Origin: Anaeromicropila herbilytica
GTDB taxonomy: Bacteria > Bacillota > Clostridia > Lachnospirales > Lachnospiraceae
DNA: 64,000 nt
NCBI RefSeq assembly: GCF_016591975.1
Contig: NZ_AP024169.1
Location: 139,001 to 203,000 of the forward strand
Direction: 5' to 3'
Under the pieces are notes generated by a model that worked only from the letters and a program-made list of their open reading frames with translations, made no database searches and was not told the origin of the DNA. Below are positions 26,884 to 36,905 of the stretch, piece after piece. Numbering within the stretch: the first letter of the stretch is position 1; each line of letters opens with the position of its first letter. Made by a program: the position numbers and the translations under genes.

Positions 26884-27825
26884 TTATAAATATGATAAGA
26901 GTTTCGGATAATCAGAGTTAATTGATGATTTACATTCTTCGATTATTGCTTCCTTGTTTTCTAATTGATATAAGCCAAGACATAATTTATAGGCATCTGA
27001 AGATTCTTTATAGTTTTCTAAAGCATAGAGTGTTTTGAACTTTAATTTTAATAAATTAGCTAAATTATATAGGGAATTTGATGATAATAAAAATTGGATA
27101 CCTTTTTCTATATAATGTAGAGCTGTTTTGTGATCGTTACAACGTTGATAATTTAAAGTAAGATTATAGATTGCAATTTGATAAATTTTAGTCTCAAATT
27201 CAGTAGATTGATAATAAGTAATCTCTGGTATAAGCTTCTTATCAATACTTTGGATCATTTGACTAAAAATATGATTAGCTTCCTGTGGTCTATTTAATTT
27301 ATTTAGGTTACATGCAAGGCAGTTCAATAGGCATAGATCAGTATTGGAGTAAAAGATGATTTCAAAAGTATTAATAGAAAAAGAAGGGTTCTCATACTGA
27401 AGCCCTTGAACACAATAGTCGAGTGAGATAGTGTAATTATGTAAGTAACAATTATTATATAAGGCTTTATAATAACATAGCAGAGCAGCATTTTCACTAG
27501 TTTTAAAATGAGAAGTTTGCTCCATTTCATGAATGTAATGTAATAATTTTGCCCAATCTTCGTTATCAATACATGATTCTGCATTCTGTTTTAAATCCCA
27601 TACATTTGGAGAAGTGTTACGAATTAAAAATTTATAATAAGCTTGTATATCATAATTCAAACGATTAGAAAGTAAATGTAAATTATGATTAGAAGGTTCT
27701 ACTTCATTTTTCTCCCATCTTATATAGGTACGACGGTCACAGATTCCTTTACAGGTATCTTCTTGGGAAAGGTTCTTTGATTCACGTAGAGATTTTAATA
27801 GTTCACCTAAAGTGTAGTAGGTCAT
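26884..27825 (-). CDS. HTH (XRE) regulator with TPR-like C-terminal region
   Basis: This 313-aa protein has an N-terminal helix-turn-helix (about residues 5-60: LGELLKSLRESKNLSQEDT, then RRTYIRWEKNEVEPS) and a helical, TPR-like remainder. This layout is that of the RRNPP/Rgg group of peptide-responsive regulators, though no adjacent peptide gene was convincing. ATG 27825 is preferred (AGGGGTG site) over a GTG nine bases upstream. It is transcribed away from the ABC operon at 28068, and the shared intergenic region has candidate operators. Control of that operon is a reasonable inference. Confidence 0.83.
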   Translation of the reverse strand: MTYYTLGELLKSLRESKNLSQEDTCKGICDRRTYIRWEKNEVEPSNHNLHLLSNRLNYDIQAYYKFLIRNTSPNVWDLKQNAESCIDNEDWAKLLHYIHEMEQTSHFKTSENAALLCYYKALYNNCYLHNYTISLDYCVQGLQYENPSFSINTFEIIFYSNTDLCLLNCLACNLNKLNRPQEANHIFSQMIQSIDKKLIPEITYYQSTEFETKIYQIAIYNLTLNYQRCNDHKTALHYIEKGIQFLLSSNSLYNLANLLKLKFKTLYALENYKESSDAYKLCLGLYQLENKEAIIEECKSSINSDYPKLLSYL

Positions 27826-27850
27826 GTAAGTCACCCCTTATATGTAAAGT

Positions 27851-27909
27851 ATGATTACTATCATGTGGCAGTAATGTCACTTGTAGACTTGCTGTAAAAA
27901 AATTATAAT
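27851..27909 (+). promoter_or_regulatory. Promoter with two palindromes before the ABC operon
   Basis: TTGTAG (27881-27886) and TATAAT (27904-27909) are 17 bp apart. Just upstream lie ATGAT-tact-ATCAT (27851-27864) and GTGGCA-gtaa-TGTCAC (27865-27880), which abuts the -35. They are good candidates for operator sites of the divergent HTH-TPR regulator. Confidence 0.6.
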
Positions 27910-28000
27910 ACAAAAAAAGGTAAAAATAAAGGAGAACATAGCAGAAAATAATATATGCTACATCATATAATAGTTATGTATCCATACAGTAACGAGGGTG

Positions 28001-28032
28001 ATAGAGTTTTTCTTGAAAAAGAAAAACTCTAT
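28001..28032 (+). promoter_or_regulatory. Leader hairpin of the ABC operon
   Basis: ATAGAGTTTTTC pairs perfectly with GAAAAACTCTAT around 8 bases, within the 5' leader between promoter and ATPase gene. The T-tract after it is weak, so attenuation is only possible. Confidence 0.5.
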
Positions 28033-28067
28033 TTGTGCAATAAAAAATATTAGAGGGGGAATGGATT

Positions 28068-28979
28068 TTGAGTGAAAATTATGTAGTAACAGTTGAAAAT
28101 CTAAACAAATATTATGGAAAGCGTCAAGTGTTAAAGGATGTGTCCTTTCACATATGTCCAAATGAAATCGTAGGATTTATTGGTCCAAATGGTGCAGGAA
28201 AGTCAACCACAATGAAATGTATGTGCAATCTAATCTTTCCAGATAGCGGAACGATATGTATAGGCGGATATGATATTCTAAAAGAAAGGGACAAAGCCTT
28301 ATCTTGTCAAGCCGCTCTAATAGAAAGCCCAGGATTATATATGGATATGACAGGGAAAGAGAATATTAATCTTATTGCTAAGATGCGAAAAGTGCCCAAG
28401 GAAAGAGTAAATGAGTTAATTGAGTTTACTGGGTTAGATAAGAAGATTAATCTCAAAGCAGGTAAATATTCTATGGGTATGAAGCAACGACTTGGACTCG
28501 CGATTGCCCTTTTAAGCAAACCACAATTCTTAATTTTAGATGAACCGACCAATGGCCTTGATCCAACTGGAATTATTGACTTAAGAAATACATTACATAA
28601 CCTAGTTAAGGAAGAAAAGATATCGATTTTATTCTCTTCTCACCAATTAGGAGAGATTGAAAAGCTAGCAAATCGTATCATCTGTATTAATAATGGTAGA
28701 ATTATTGATACTCCACAAGCGTTAGATGGAAATATGCACTATATATTACAAGTATCTGATGTGATAAATACAAAGAAAATCTTAGAACAAAGAATAGCTA
28801 ACGATAAGATAGAGGTACTTGGAACGGATAGTCTAAAAGTAATGGTAGATGATCAAGAGTTATTCTCAGAAAGTCTGAAAGAAATATTGAATCAAGATAT
28901 CAAAATATTGGATATATATAAGATGGAACTAGATATCGAATCTATCTATCAAGAAGTGTATGGTGATCATCATGAGTAG
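28068..28979 (+). CDS. ABC transporter ATP-binding protein (LanF/BcrA-like)
   Basis: This 303-aa ATPase has Walker A GPNGAGKST (about residue 41), the signature YSMGMKQRLGLAIAL, Walker B LILDEPTNGLD and the switch His in SSHQLGEIEKL. The single domain with a C-terminal extension of about 90 residues is typical of antibiotic-peptide immunity and efflux ATPases. The start is TTG, with AGAGGGGG at proper spacing. It precedes two permeases with overlapping starts, forming one transporter. It closely resembles the ATPase at 35982. Confidence 0.93.
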   Translation: MSENYVVTVENLNKYYGKRQVLKDVSFHICPNEIVGFIGPNGAGKSTTMKCMCNLIFPDSGTICIGGYDILKERDKALSCQAALIESPGLYMDMTGKENINLIAKMRKVPKERVNELIEFTGLDKKINLKAGKYSMGMKQRLGLAIALLSKPQFLILDEPTNGLDPTGIIDLRNTLHNLVKEEKISILFSSHQLGEIEKLANRIICINNGRIIDTPQALDGNMHYILQVSDVINTKKILEQRIANDKIEVLGTDSLKVMVDDQELFSESLKEILNQDIKILDIYKMELDIESIYQEVYGDHHE

Positions 28980-30213
28980 ATTAATTCGGACGGAATTATA
29001 TAAATTTATCAAACAAAGAAAGAATCAATTGATTCTAGAGGGGTTAGCCTTATTTTTCATTGGAGTTATTGTGTATTATAGTTATCAAGAGATGAACTAT
29101 GATAGAGCAACACAGAAATCAATGCAAATGGAGTATGATAATGCAAGTGGTATTCAGCAGTCATTATCTATGTATAAGGCAAGCTTAGAAAAGGCAAATA
29201 CAGAGCAAAAAGAAAGGATGCTTAAATCTCACCCACGTATTAACGAGGAATTTGACTTCTGGGATCAAGAGAAGATAACTTCTTTTCAACTAGTATATTA
29301 TTATAAGAATCATAAGGTGAAGGGTGAAAAATATAGAAAAGAGATTGAGATTAAGAAATATGAAAATTTACTAATAGGAGCGAAAAGCAAATTTATTAGT
29401 AAAGAGAACTTAAAAGCAAAAGGGGAAGCGCCGGCTGAGTTACAAAGACAGATTACATTGGATAAATATTTGATTAAACATAATATAAAAATTGGGAATA
29501 ATCCCTATCACTTAACTGGAATTAACTTTTTGTATTTGATGCTCAAAGGTTATATTCCAATGATCTTATTAGGATTGGTTACTCTATTATGTATCGACAT
29601 CTTTATAGGGGAGATGGAGGAGGGAAGTTATAAACTCTATCTGACACAACCTTTTGCCCGAGGAAAAATCTTTATATCGAAGATAATAAGTGCTGGAATA
29701 ACAAGTGTAGGCGTTGTAACAGTATTATTATTCATAAGTTTTTGTATCACTAGTATTATGAATGGCGTGGGGGATATTCACTATCCTGAGACAATAGCAG
29801 AAAATAAGATGTTATATTCGTTAGTTACAATCAGTAATAGCATAGGAAACGTAAAGATCGTATCCATAGGAACGTACTTAGTAATGGGGTATTCGTTATT
29901 TTTTGTTCTATTAATTGCCACCGTGATGATGACAATGTTTATCTCTGTTATAACAGATTCTACTTCAGTAACTATTGGGGTAATTACAGGATTAATATTG
30001 CTCAGCTTTGTATTTAGTTCTTTCCTAGACGAGAAAACTTCCCTGCATGGTTATTATTTCTTGGGATACATTAATATATATAACATACTAAATGCTCAAA
30101 TAAATGCACCACTCCTACTTGGAATTTTGTTAAATGGAATAATAGTTATCTTATTGTTTCTGATTAGTTGTTACACATATCAGAGAAAAGATTTGTTAGG
30201 AGGTGTAAGTTAG
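28972..30213 (+). CDS. ABC-2-type permease, first subunit
   Basis: This is a 413-aa membrane protein with one N-terminal helix, a large extracytoplasmic region (about residues 40-185, many Lys/Glu), then five hydrophobic helices with short loops. This topology is shared by bacteriocin-immunity and ABC-2 permeases. It overlaps the ATPase stop by 8 bases. ATG 28972 is chosen; ATG 28960 is also in frame. It would pair with the ATPase upstream and the permease downstream. Confidence 0.85.
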   Translation: MSRLIRTELYKFIKQRKNQLILEGLALFFIGVIVYYSYQEMNYDRATQKSMQMEYDNASGIQQSLSMYKASLEKANTEQKERMLKSHPRINEEFDFWDQEKITSFQLVYYYKNHKVKGEKYRKEIEIKKYENLLIGAKSKFISKENLKAKGEAPAELQRQITLDKYLIKHNIKIGNNPYHLTGINFLYLMLKGYIPMILLGLVTLLCIDIFIGEMEEGSYKLYLTQPFARGKIFISKIISAGITSVGVVTVLLFISFCITSIMNGVGDIHYPETIAENKMLYSLVTISNSIGNVKIVSIGTYLVMGYSLFFVLLIATVMMTMFISVITDSTSVTIGVITGLILLSFVFSSFLDEKTSLHGYYFLGYINIYNILNAQINAPLLLGILLNGIIVILLFLISCYTYQRKDLLGGVS

Positions 30214-31541
30214 TGGGAGTGTTAATATGGAATGAATTAAAAAGAAGGATTCGGCAAGTGAAAACTTGGGTGCTTATATTAGTATTAATATTAATTTCAA
30301 TATTAGTGATTAAGAATTATAAAGCAAATGAGTATAAGGTATACTATACAATGGGAGATGCTTTTCAGAGCTTAGCCGGATATCAGGTAGATGATATAGA
30401 AAAGTTGAATAATAAAAATACATATAAAATAGTTAAGTATAGTTATGATTTATTGGATAAAGCAGGAAAACAAGCGGATCAAGCAATACAAAATAATGAT
30501 ATGAAAGAGTATAATAGGGCAACTACATTTGGCTACTTATTATTAGCAAAAGAAGGTGCGGAAAGAGATGGAAGATTACGAGAGATTAGTTTTCGAAATA
30601 AAACAAAAGGGATGTGGGAACAGGTTAGTAATGGAGTGGATTATGATAAGGTGAGTTTTGAACCTGTGTCATTCTATCATAACAGGGGAATGTATTTTGA
30701 ATTTTTGTTGGATGCACAGTTTTACTATAACTTATATCAAAAAGGATTACAGGATAGTAATGAATACCAAATGGATAGCATGACCTTCTGTTATCATTAT
30801 TATAACAAGATTATACCAATGTTTATTGCTTTCTTGGTTTTGATTCTTATGTTCGATAGTATAAACCAAGAGCATAGTAATGGAAGTATAAAACTATTAC
30901 TAACGCAGCCACTTTCTAGAATGAAATATTTAATAACAAAGATAATTGTTGGGATATTGCATACGCTATTTGTTACCATTTTAGGTTCGATACCAATTGT
31001 AATTGCCTATGGAATTGGAGATCATTTTAAAAACTTCAATTATCCAGTGGTGTATTTAAAGAATAGTTTTAGTTCTTTAAGCTCAATACATAATTATGTA
31101 GAATACGATCTTATAAAAAGGGGAGAAAATATTATTATTGGATATAACTATTTATCTTTTTATCCCAAAGGAGTTAATGGAGGTATTAGCAATCAACTTA
31201 CTGTAATGCCGTTATATCAATTCCTAGGATTATCTCTTCTTCTTTTATCCGTTTGTATTTTATTTTTTGTATCATTGAATGTATTAATCTCTAGTCTATT
31301 AAAAAATAAAATAGTAGCATTTTTATCATCAGCATTGATTACGATAGTAGGTATGGTCTTAAGTAATCCGTTGATTACTTCGGATTCTTATAATTATAGT
31401 CCGTTTTCCATGACGAACCCCATACGTATCCTAGGAGGCACCTATAATGTAGCAGCATTACCAGCAATATTGATATACCTAGGTGCAAGTTTCATACTTA
31501 TTACGATCAATATATTATATTTTAGAAAGAAAAATTTATAA
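30213..31541 (+). CDS. ABC-2-type permease, second subunit
   Basis: This is a 442-aa permease with the same plan as its neighbour: an N-terminal helix (WVLILVLILISILVI), a large external loop, then several C-terminal helices. GTG 30213 is chosen because AGGAGGTG precedes it and its first base overlaps the stop of the previous gene. The segment DSINQEHSNGSIKLLLTQP matches a permease motif also seen in the first subunit (GEMEEGSYKLYLTQP), so the two are paralogues. Confidence 0.85.
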   Translation: MGVLIWNELKRRIRQVKTWVLILVLILISILVIKNYKANEYKVYYTMGDAFQSLAGYQVDDIEKLNNKNTYKIVKYSYDLLDKAGKQADQAIQNNDMKEYNRATTFGYLLLAKEGAERDGRLREISFRNKTKGMWEQVSNGVDYDKVSFEPVSFYHNRGMYFEFLLDAQFYYNLYQKGLQDSNEYQMDSMTFCYHYYNKIIPMFIAFLVLILMFDSINQEHSNGSIKLLLTQPLSRMKYLITKIIVGILHTLFVTILGSIPIVIAYGIGDHFKNFNYPVVYLKNSFSSLSSIHNYVEYDLIKRGENIIIGYNYLSFYPKGVNGGISNQLTVMPLYQFLGLSLLLLSVCILFFVSLNVLISSLLKNKIVAFLSSALITIVGMVLSNPLITSDSYNYSPFSMTNPIRILGGTYNVAALPAILIYLGASFILITINILYFRKKNL

Positions 31542-31591
31542 AGCTTTATTAGCAAAAAATTACAGAAATCAACAATCAAGGAGATTGTTCA

Positions 31592-33382
31592 ATGAAGCAA
31601 AAGCCAACAAGAAGAGAGACAAAAAGAGTTATAGCACTTATTCTACGTACAATAAAGCATATCTATTGCATTGATAAAGTATATTTTGCAATAACCTTCA
31701 TCTTAAATATTCTGATTGGAATATCATCTGCCGCATCTATCTGGGCAACTAAGATATTAATTAATGCAATTGCGAATGTAAATCATATTAAAATGAATGG
31801 TGTATTGGAAGTGCTCGTTATCTATGCAATAACTAACATCATAATTCAAGGAGTCGGTTCAGTTAGCAAATATATAACATCAGTTCATCAAATGAAAGTT
31901 GATTATAGAGTTAACATGGATATATTGAGTAAATGTAATGAGCTCCATCTACGGGATTTTGAAGACTCTGAACTATATAATACCTTAAGAAGAGCAGAAG
32001 GAGATGGAGCAACTAGGGTATACTTTATATATTCTAAGATATTAACTAGTATATCGCAGTTATCATCCGTAATATCAGTTGCAATTATGATGTTATCATG
32101 GAAGTCTTTTATTTTTCTACTAGCATTAATTGTTCCAATAGCCACAACAATTGTAAATGCTATAATCGGTTATCTCAGTTATCGAATAAATTATAATAGA
32201 ACATATGAGATAAGAAAGATGAGTTATATCAATTATTTATTAACAAATGATATTGCGTATAAAGAAATTAAGATATACAATATTGGCAAATATTTAACAA
32301 ATATATACTCTGACATATATAACAAGAAGCAAAAGCAAGATATGGGTATCGCGAGAAAAAGGGCAATCTGGTCCATTATATTAGGATATATAGACGAGCT
32401 AATTGGAATATTCATTATATTTCGAATTGTATTAATGGCTGCGGAAGGAAAATTGTTGGTAGGAGATACGGTAGCGTATATTAATAGTTTAGGATCAATA
32501 CAATCCAGCGTGACAGGATTCCTCAATAATATGGCAGATATTTATAGTGATATTTTATATATTGAAGAATTCTATAAATTTCTAGACCTTGAGAGAGAGG
32601 ACAATATTGATGGTAATATAAGAATTAATGGAATTGATAAGATAGAGTTTAGACATGTTTCTTATCAATATTCAAGTAATTCATTTTACACATTAAAAAA
32701 TATTAATTTTACAATACATAGAAATGAAATCATAAGCGTTATTGGTGAAAATGGTTCTGGGAAAACTACATTAATTAAGTTATTAGTTGGATTTTATAAT
32801 GATTATGAAGGTGATATATATATTAATGAAGTAGAGTTAAGAATGATTGATAAACTGAGCTTACATCAACAATTGGGTGTTATTTTTCAAGATTACAACA
32901 ATTATGAATTTACGTTTCGAGAAAACTTTGCATTTGGTAATTTAGATTGTATGAAAGAAGACAATAAAATTATATCTATATTATCAGAAGTCAGGCTTAA
33001 TAATATATATAATAAATTACCAGGTGGATTAGATACTCAGATGGGGCATTGGTTTGATGGACAAGAGCTATCTAGAGGGCAGTGGCAAAAAGTTGCACTT
33101 GGTCGAGCATTTATAAGAGATGCGGATGTGTATATCTTAGACGAACCAACAGCAGCACTGGATCCAATCTCTGAAAATGAAATATTTCAAATCTTAAAGC
33201 AAAAGACAAAGGATAAAATAAGTATATTAATTACTCATCGAGTATCTAATATTAGTGAGATTAAGCCAAGAGTATTACTAATAGATAATGGAACACTTAT
33301 AGCAGATGGCTACCATTCTGAACTGATTGAGAACTGTAGCAAATATCAACAGCTATATTATGGGAAGACTCAAGAAGCATAG
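31592..33382 (+). CDS. ABC exporter, fused membrane and ATPase domains
   Basis: This 596-aa type-IV-like exporter half-transporter has about six helices (residues 30-310), then an ATPase with Walker A GENGSGKTT, signature LSRGQWQKVALGRA and Walker B VYILDEPTAALD. There is no N-terminal peptidase domain. It is co-directional with the ABC-2 set, 50 bp downstream, with AAGGAG before ATG. The arrangement recalls peptide or lantibiotic export/immunity loci, but no precursor peptide or modification enzyme was found, so the substrate is open. Confidence 0.9.
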   Translation: MKQKPTRRETKRVIALILRTIKHIYCIDKVYFAITFILNILIGISSAASIWATKILINAIANVNHIKMNGVLEVLVIYAITNIIIQGVGSVSKYITSVHQMKVDYRVNMDILSKCNELHLRDFEDSELYNTLRRAEGDGATRVYFIYSKILTSISQLSSVISVAIMMLSWKSFIFLLALIVPIATTIVNAIIGYLSYRINYNRTYEIRKMSYINYLLTNDIAYKEIKIYNIGKYLTNIYSDIYNKKQKQDMGIARKRAIWSIILGYIDELIGIFIIFRIVLMAAEGKLLVGDTVAYINSLGSIQSSVTGFLNNMADIYSDILYIEEFYKFLDLEREDNIDGNIRINGIDKIEFRHVSYQYSSNSFYTLKNINFTIHRNEIISVIGENGSGKTTLIKLLVGFYNDYEGDIYINEVELRMIDKLSLHQQLGVIFQDYNNYEFTFRENFAFGNLDCMKEDNKIISILSEVRLNNIYNKLPGGLDTQMGHWFDGQELSRGQWQKVALGRAFIRDADVYILDEPTAALDPISENEIFQILKQKTKDKISILITHRVSNISEIKPRVLLIDNGTLIADGYHSELIENCSKYQQLYYGKTQEA

Positions 33383-33590
33383 GTATCTTTTTATTTCTGA
33401 TGGTGGTTATGGGTAAAGTCATCAATCAAGAAAATATCTTCAGAGTCAACAAAAAGCAAGAACGCGAATCATTAGATACAAAGTTTGAAAGAAAATAATA
33501 TTTGAAAGGAATGCCACAAATCGATTCTTTCAACCTCTTATAATGTGGCAGTGCATAGGGCAGTAGATGCGTTATGGAATGGGTGGAATC

Positions 33591-34283
33591 ATGAAAAGAA
33601 AACATTATTTAATAGCGCTATTATCAATCACCATAATAATTGTAGCAACACTAGTAATAACATCGTTTCGTTCGGGAAAGGTTAACTTAGAACAAGTAAA
33701 AGCACCACAAAAAGGGGAAGAGATTGCTGTAATAAAAACGAATTATGGGGTCATGAAAATGCGTCTATTTCCTAAAATTGCGCCAAAAGCAGTTGAGAAT
33801 TTTACAACACAAGCTAAAAAAGGTTACTATGATGGCAAGACTTTCTATCGAATTAAAAAGGATTACTTTATACATGCTGCGAGTCCAGAGACGGATAAGC
33901 CAGAAAGTATCTGGGGAAAATATTTTGAAGATGAATTCGATGAAAAGTATATACATATTAATGGAGCAGTTAGTTTAGCAAATATGGGAGAAGCCGATAC
34001 TAACGCAAGTGAGTTCTTTATCGTACATAATAAGAAAGTAGAAGATGATATCATGCAGACAATGGAGGACTTAGAAGCAGATGGCGACTATGCAAAAGAT
34101 ATCGTAAATGCCTATAAGAAGTTAGGTGGTGTTCCAGATTACGATATGAAATATACCGTATTTGGACAAGTATATGAAGGACTAGAGGTTGTAGATAAGA
34201 TTGCGGATGTTGAAGTAGATGAGCAGAACTTTCCGAAGAAAGATGTAATTATTCAGTCGATTAAGATTGAGAAATACAAATAA
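33591..34283 (+). CDS. Membrane-anchored cyclophilin-type peptidyl-prolyl isomerase
   Basis: This 230-aa protein has an N-terminal signal anchor (about residues 5-25) and a cyclophilin domain (about 45-225) predicted outside the membrane. The catalytic-region Arg is kept (FYRI), and SLANMGEADTNASEFFIV matches the family core. However, the usual QGGDP segment reads HAASP, so the conserved Gln is replaced by His. I chose ATG 33591; an in-frame ATG at 33567 would add 8 residues. It lies between two ABC operons and may have its own promoter (TATAAT at 33540). Confidence 0.9.
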   Translation: MKRKHYLIALLSITIIIVATLVITSFRSGKVNLEQVKAPQKGEEIAVIKTNYGVMKMRLFPKIAPKAVENFTTQAKKGYYDGKTFYRIKKDYFIHAASPETDKPESIWGKYFEDEFDEKYIHINGAVSLANMGEADTNASEFFIVHNKKVEDDIMQTMEDLEADGDYAKDIVNAYKKLGGVPDYDMKYTVFGQVYEGLEVVDKIADVEVDEQNFPKKDVIIQSIKIEKYK

Positions 34284-34324
34284 ATGATATTGATTTGATG
34301 GATAGAATAAGATATGTAAGAAAG

Positions 34325-34381
34325 AATACAATGAGGTTTCAAGAACTTTGATAATTTTCTGAAATTTCATTGTATTTTTTT
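34325..34381 (+). terminator. Terminator after the cyclophilin gene
   Basis: AATACAATGAGGTTTC pairs with GAAATTTCATTGTATT, followed by seven Ts. It is a variant of the ACCATG-type stem seen three more times. Confidence 0.85.
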
Positions 34382-34535
34382 GTTTAGTGCTAATTGCTTG
34401 AATATATTTAGAAACAGGTCATTAAACGGACGAACCATTTTACAGGATATATATATATTCCAGATCGGAGGTGTTTTAAATAACAATAGGTAAAACAAAA
34501 TGTTAAAATCTGAGAAATAATACTTGAAATTACCT

Positions 34536-34573
34536 GGTGACAGGTGTAACATATATGCATTGGTGACAGATGT
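34536..34573 (+). promoter_or_regulatory. Direct repeat GGTGACAGRTGT before the second ABC operon
   Basis: GGTGACAGGTGT (34536-34547) and GGTGACAGATGT (34562-34573) lie 26 bp apart start to start, 34 bp before the ATG. The first is part of a small palindrome, ACCTG-gtga-CAGGT (34532-34545). GTGACA also forms half of the palindrome before the first ABC operon. Confidence 0.5.
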
Positions 34574-34606
34574 CGCTCGTCTAGTATTCCATTGAAAGGA
34601 GTCCAT

Positions 34607-35947
34607 ATGAAATATGAATTAAAATCAATATTTAAAAACAAAGTCACATGGATCTTTATCTTTATATTAATAATCCTTTGCCTAAAGACCGTGCTATTTC
34701 TAGAAGTGAATAATTTTAATAATGAAAATGCAAAAGATCTGGCTTATCAAGCTGCAATGCAGGAAGCAACAATTGGCCTAGAGAAGAGAGGATTTTATTC
34801 ACAAAAACATTCTGCTAATGAGACAAAGTGGTTTGAGAATATGTTAGCTTTTGATAATTGGAAAGTAGATACCTATCGGTATATCTCAAAATGCTATAAA
34901 AAAAATAAAAAATCAGTGGAAAAAGAAGAATTTATATTTAATTTACAGACTTATATCTGTGTGTTTAATCTAAATGCAGATCCAGAGAAAGGCCATAAGG
35001 CAGCATCAGTAGTATTTGATAAAATGTTAGATCAAAATGAATCAATTTTAAAATTAAAAGAATTACCCTTTAATTATGAAGAATTAGTTGGAAATCCATA
35101 TGCTTCCGAAGACGATAAAGCTGCATTATATAAATCATCTAAATATAGTATTGAATATAACTGCACTCTTCTAAAAAACTATGGAGGACCAATTAATATT
35201 AATCCGTTGTGGTTTTTAAGTAATCAACTAAGCTTCGATCAACTTCCAACGGTATTGATTGGAGTCTTAATAATTCTGTTTGCCACCTCGGTAATGGTAG
35301 AAAGCAAGAAAAATAGAAGTATACAACTTGTGGAATTGGTTCCGGGTAAAAGAGTACATATTTTTACACATTATTATCTTAGTATATGGATTAGTTCTAT
35401 TGTGATAATTGGGATAGGTTTTGGAATACCTTTATTGATACTTGGTTTAAGACACGGTATTCACGGGTGGAATCTTCCAATTCTAGTAGATCCTAATGGT
35501 TTCTTAGGATTGAAACCCTATGTGCATACAAGCGATTGGGGTATCACAGGGATAGGTAAGGCTTACGGTGGAAGGAAGATAGAAGGATATGATAGTATCC
35601 CACCATCTACACTTGTATTCTGGCCAGTGTGGAAGTTTATGATAACTGCATTTATTGTATCCTTTTTAAAGATTGTATTCTTAAACTTAGTTGGATGTGG
35701 AATAGGCTTATTAGCAAAGAGATATAGAACAGCGCTCTTGATATCCGTATGCTTTGCAGGAATCTATGGAATCAGTCAATATGTACCAGCAAATCTAAAA
35801 TGGAATCCATTCTCCATCCAGTCAGGTTGGGATACGGCGCTTGGAGGAACACATGTGACCTGGCTAAATGCAGTGATACTACTTGTGGTATCCATAGTTA
35901 TAGTAAGCATAGCAATTATTAGATGGAATAATAAGAGGGACTACTAG
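34607..35947 (+). CDS. ABC-2-type permease of the second ABC operon
   Basis: This 446-aa membrane protein has one N-terminal helix, an external region of about 170 residues, then several helices. ATG 34607 follows AAAGGAG; an upstream in-frame TTG (34592) lacks a site. Overall design matches the permeases at 28972 and 30213. It is followed by its ATPase and a second permease, so this operon has the order permease-ATPase-permease. Confidence 0.85.
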   Translation: MKYELKSIFKNKVTWIFIFILIILCLKTVLFLEVNNFNNENAKDLAYQAAMQEATIGLEKRGFYSQKHSANETKWFENMLAFDNWKVDTYRYISKCYKKNKKSVEKEEFIFNLQTYICVFNLNADPEKGHKAASVVFDKMLDQNESILKLKELPFNYEELVGNPYASEDDKAALYKSSKYSIEYNCTLLKNYGGPININPLWFLSNQLSFDQLPTVLIGVLIILFATSVMVESKKNRSIQLVELVPGKRVHIFTHYYLSIWISSIVIIGIGFGIPLLILGLRHGIHGWNLPILVDPNGFLGLKPYVHTSDWGITGIGKAYGGRKIEGYDSIPPSTLVFWPVWKFMITAFIVSFLKIVFLNLVGCGIGLLAKRYRTALLISVCFAGIYGISQYVPANLKWNPFSIQSGWDTALGGTHVTWLNAVILLVVSIVIVSIAIIRWNNKRDY

Positions 35948-35981
35948 AATTAGAGGGTCAACAATTGAGAGGAGAAGTAGG

Positions 35982-36905
35982 ATGTCAGTATTATCAATCA
36001 CGGGATTAAATAAACAAATCGGTAATCACAGAATATTGAAGAATATAGAATTCGATGTAAAGGAACAAGAGATTGTCGGATTCCTTGGACCAAATGGAAG
36101 TGGTAAGTCGACAACAATAAAATGCATCTGTGGGCTATATCATATGACGTCTGGAAAGATATTAATCAATGGAGCGGATGTTACAACAAAAAGGAAAGAA
36201 GCACTAAGTGCATTGGGAGCAAGTATAGAGTCACCTTCCCTATATCCACAGTTAACTGGAAGAGATCATCTAAAGCTAATGGGAAGATGGAGAAAAGTTA
36301 GTAGAGAACGTGTGAAAGAGATGGAGGAGTATACTGGATTAGGAGTTCATCTAGATAAGTTAACGAATGGATATTCTATGGGAATGAAGATGAGGTTAAT
36401 GTTAGCTATGACGCTATTGGCCAAGCCAAAATTAATTATATTAGATGAGCCTACAAACGGTTTAGATCCTCAAGCAGTATTCGAACTTCGTGAGCAGATG
36501 GAAGCCATTCGAAGAGAGGGCTCCTCCATATTATTTTCTTCTCATCAACTAGGTGAAGTGGAGAAGTTAGCCGATCGTGTTGTTATCCTAGATCAAGGAG
36601 AAAAAGTATATGATGGAATTATTCCAACACATCTTATGAGAGGGCTTGAATATCATCTTCAGGTATCAGATGTGCAAAGAGCAATAGAACAATTGTCAGG
36701 AGAAGTAGGAAAAGAGATAAGAGTGCTAGAGAAGGGCGATGGGTGGATTGCATTAACCATAGAGAGTAAGGAACAATTTAACCAGATGATATCTTCTCTT
36801 CAATCCAACCAGATCTCGGTATATGATATCATAAAATGTGAAGCTAATCTGGAAGATTTCTATAAGACGATCTATGAGAGGAGCGGTAGTAATGATAAAG
36901 AATGA
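35982..36905 (+). CDS. ABC transporter ATP-binding protein, second operon
   Basis: This 307-aa ATPase is a clear paralogue of the protein at 28068. Walker A is GPNGSGKST, the signature YSMGMKMRLMLAMTL, and Walker B LIILDEPTNGLD, with SSHQLGEVEKL downstream. Long stretches, including the region between signature and switch, read almost the same in both. The start is ATG with AGAGGAG. It overlaps the next permease by 14 bases. Confidence 0.94.
   Translation: MSVLSITGLNKQIGNHRILKNIEFDVKEQEIVGFLGPNGSGKSTTIKCICGLYHMTSGKILINGADVTTKRKEALSALGASIESPSLYPQLTGRDHLKLMGRWRKVSRERVKEMEEYTGLGVHLDKLTNGYSMGMKMRLMLAMTLLAKPKLIILDEPTNGLDPQAVFELREQMEAIRREGSSILFSSHQLGEVEKLADRVVILDQGEKVYDGIIPTHLMRGLEYHLQVSDVQRAIEQLSGEVGKEIRVLEKGDGWIALTIESKEQFNQMISSLQSNQISVYDIIKCEANLEDFYKTIYERSGSNDKE

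Noticed and set aside
27952..28056. Short frame in the ABC operon leader
   Set aside because: Its only ribosome-binding-like site is too far from the ATG, and the frame runs through the leader hairpin.
33408..33503. Short frame between the ABC exporter and cyclophilin as a possible peptide precursor
   Set aside because: About 30 codons with no ribosome binding site, no leader/core layout and no Cys, Ser or Thr-rich core.
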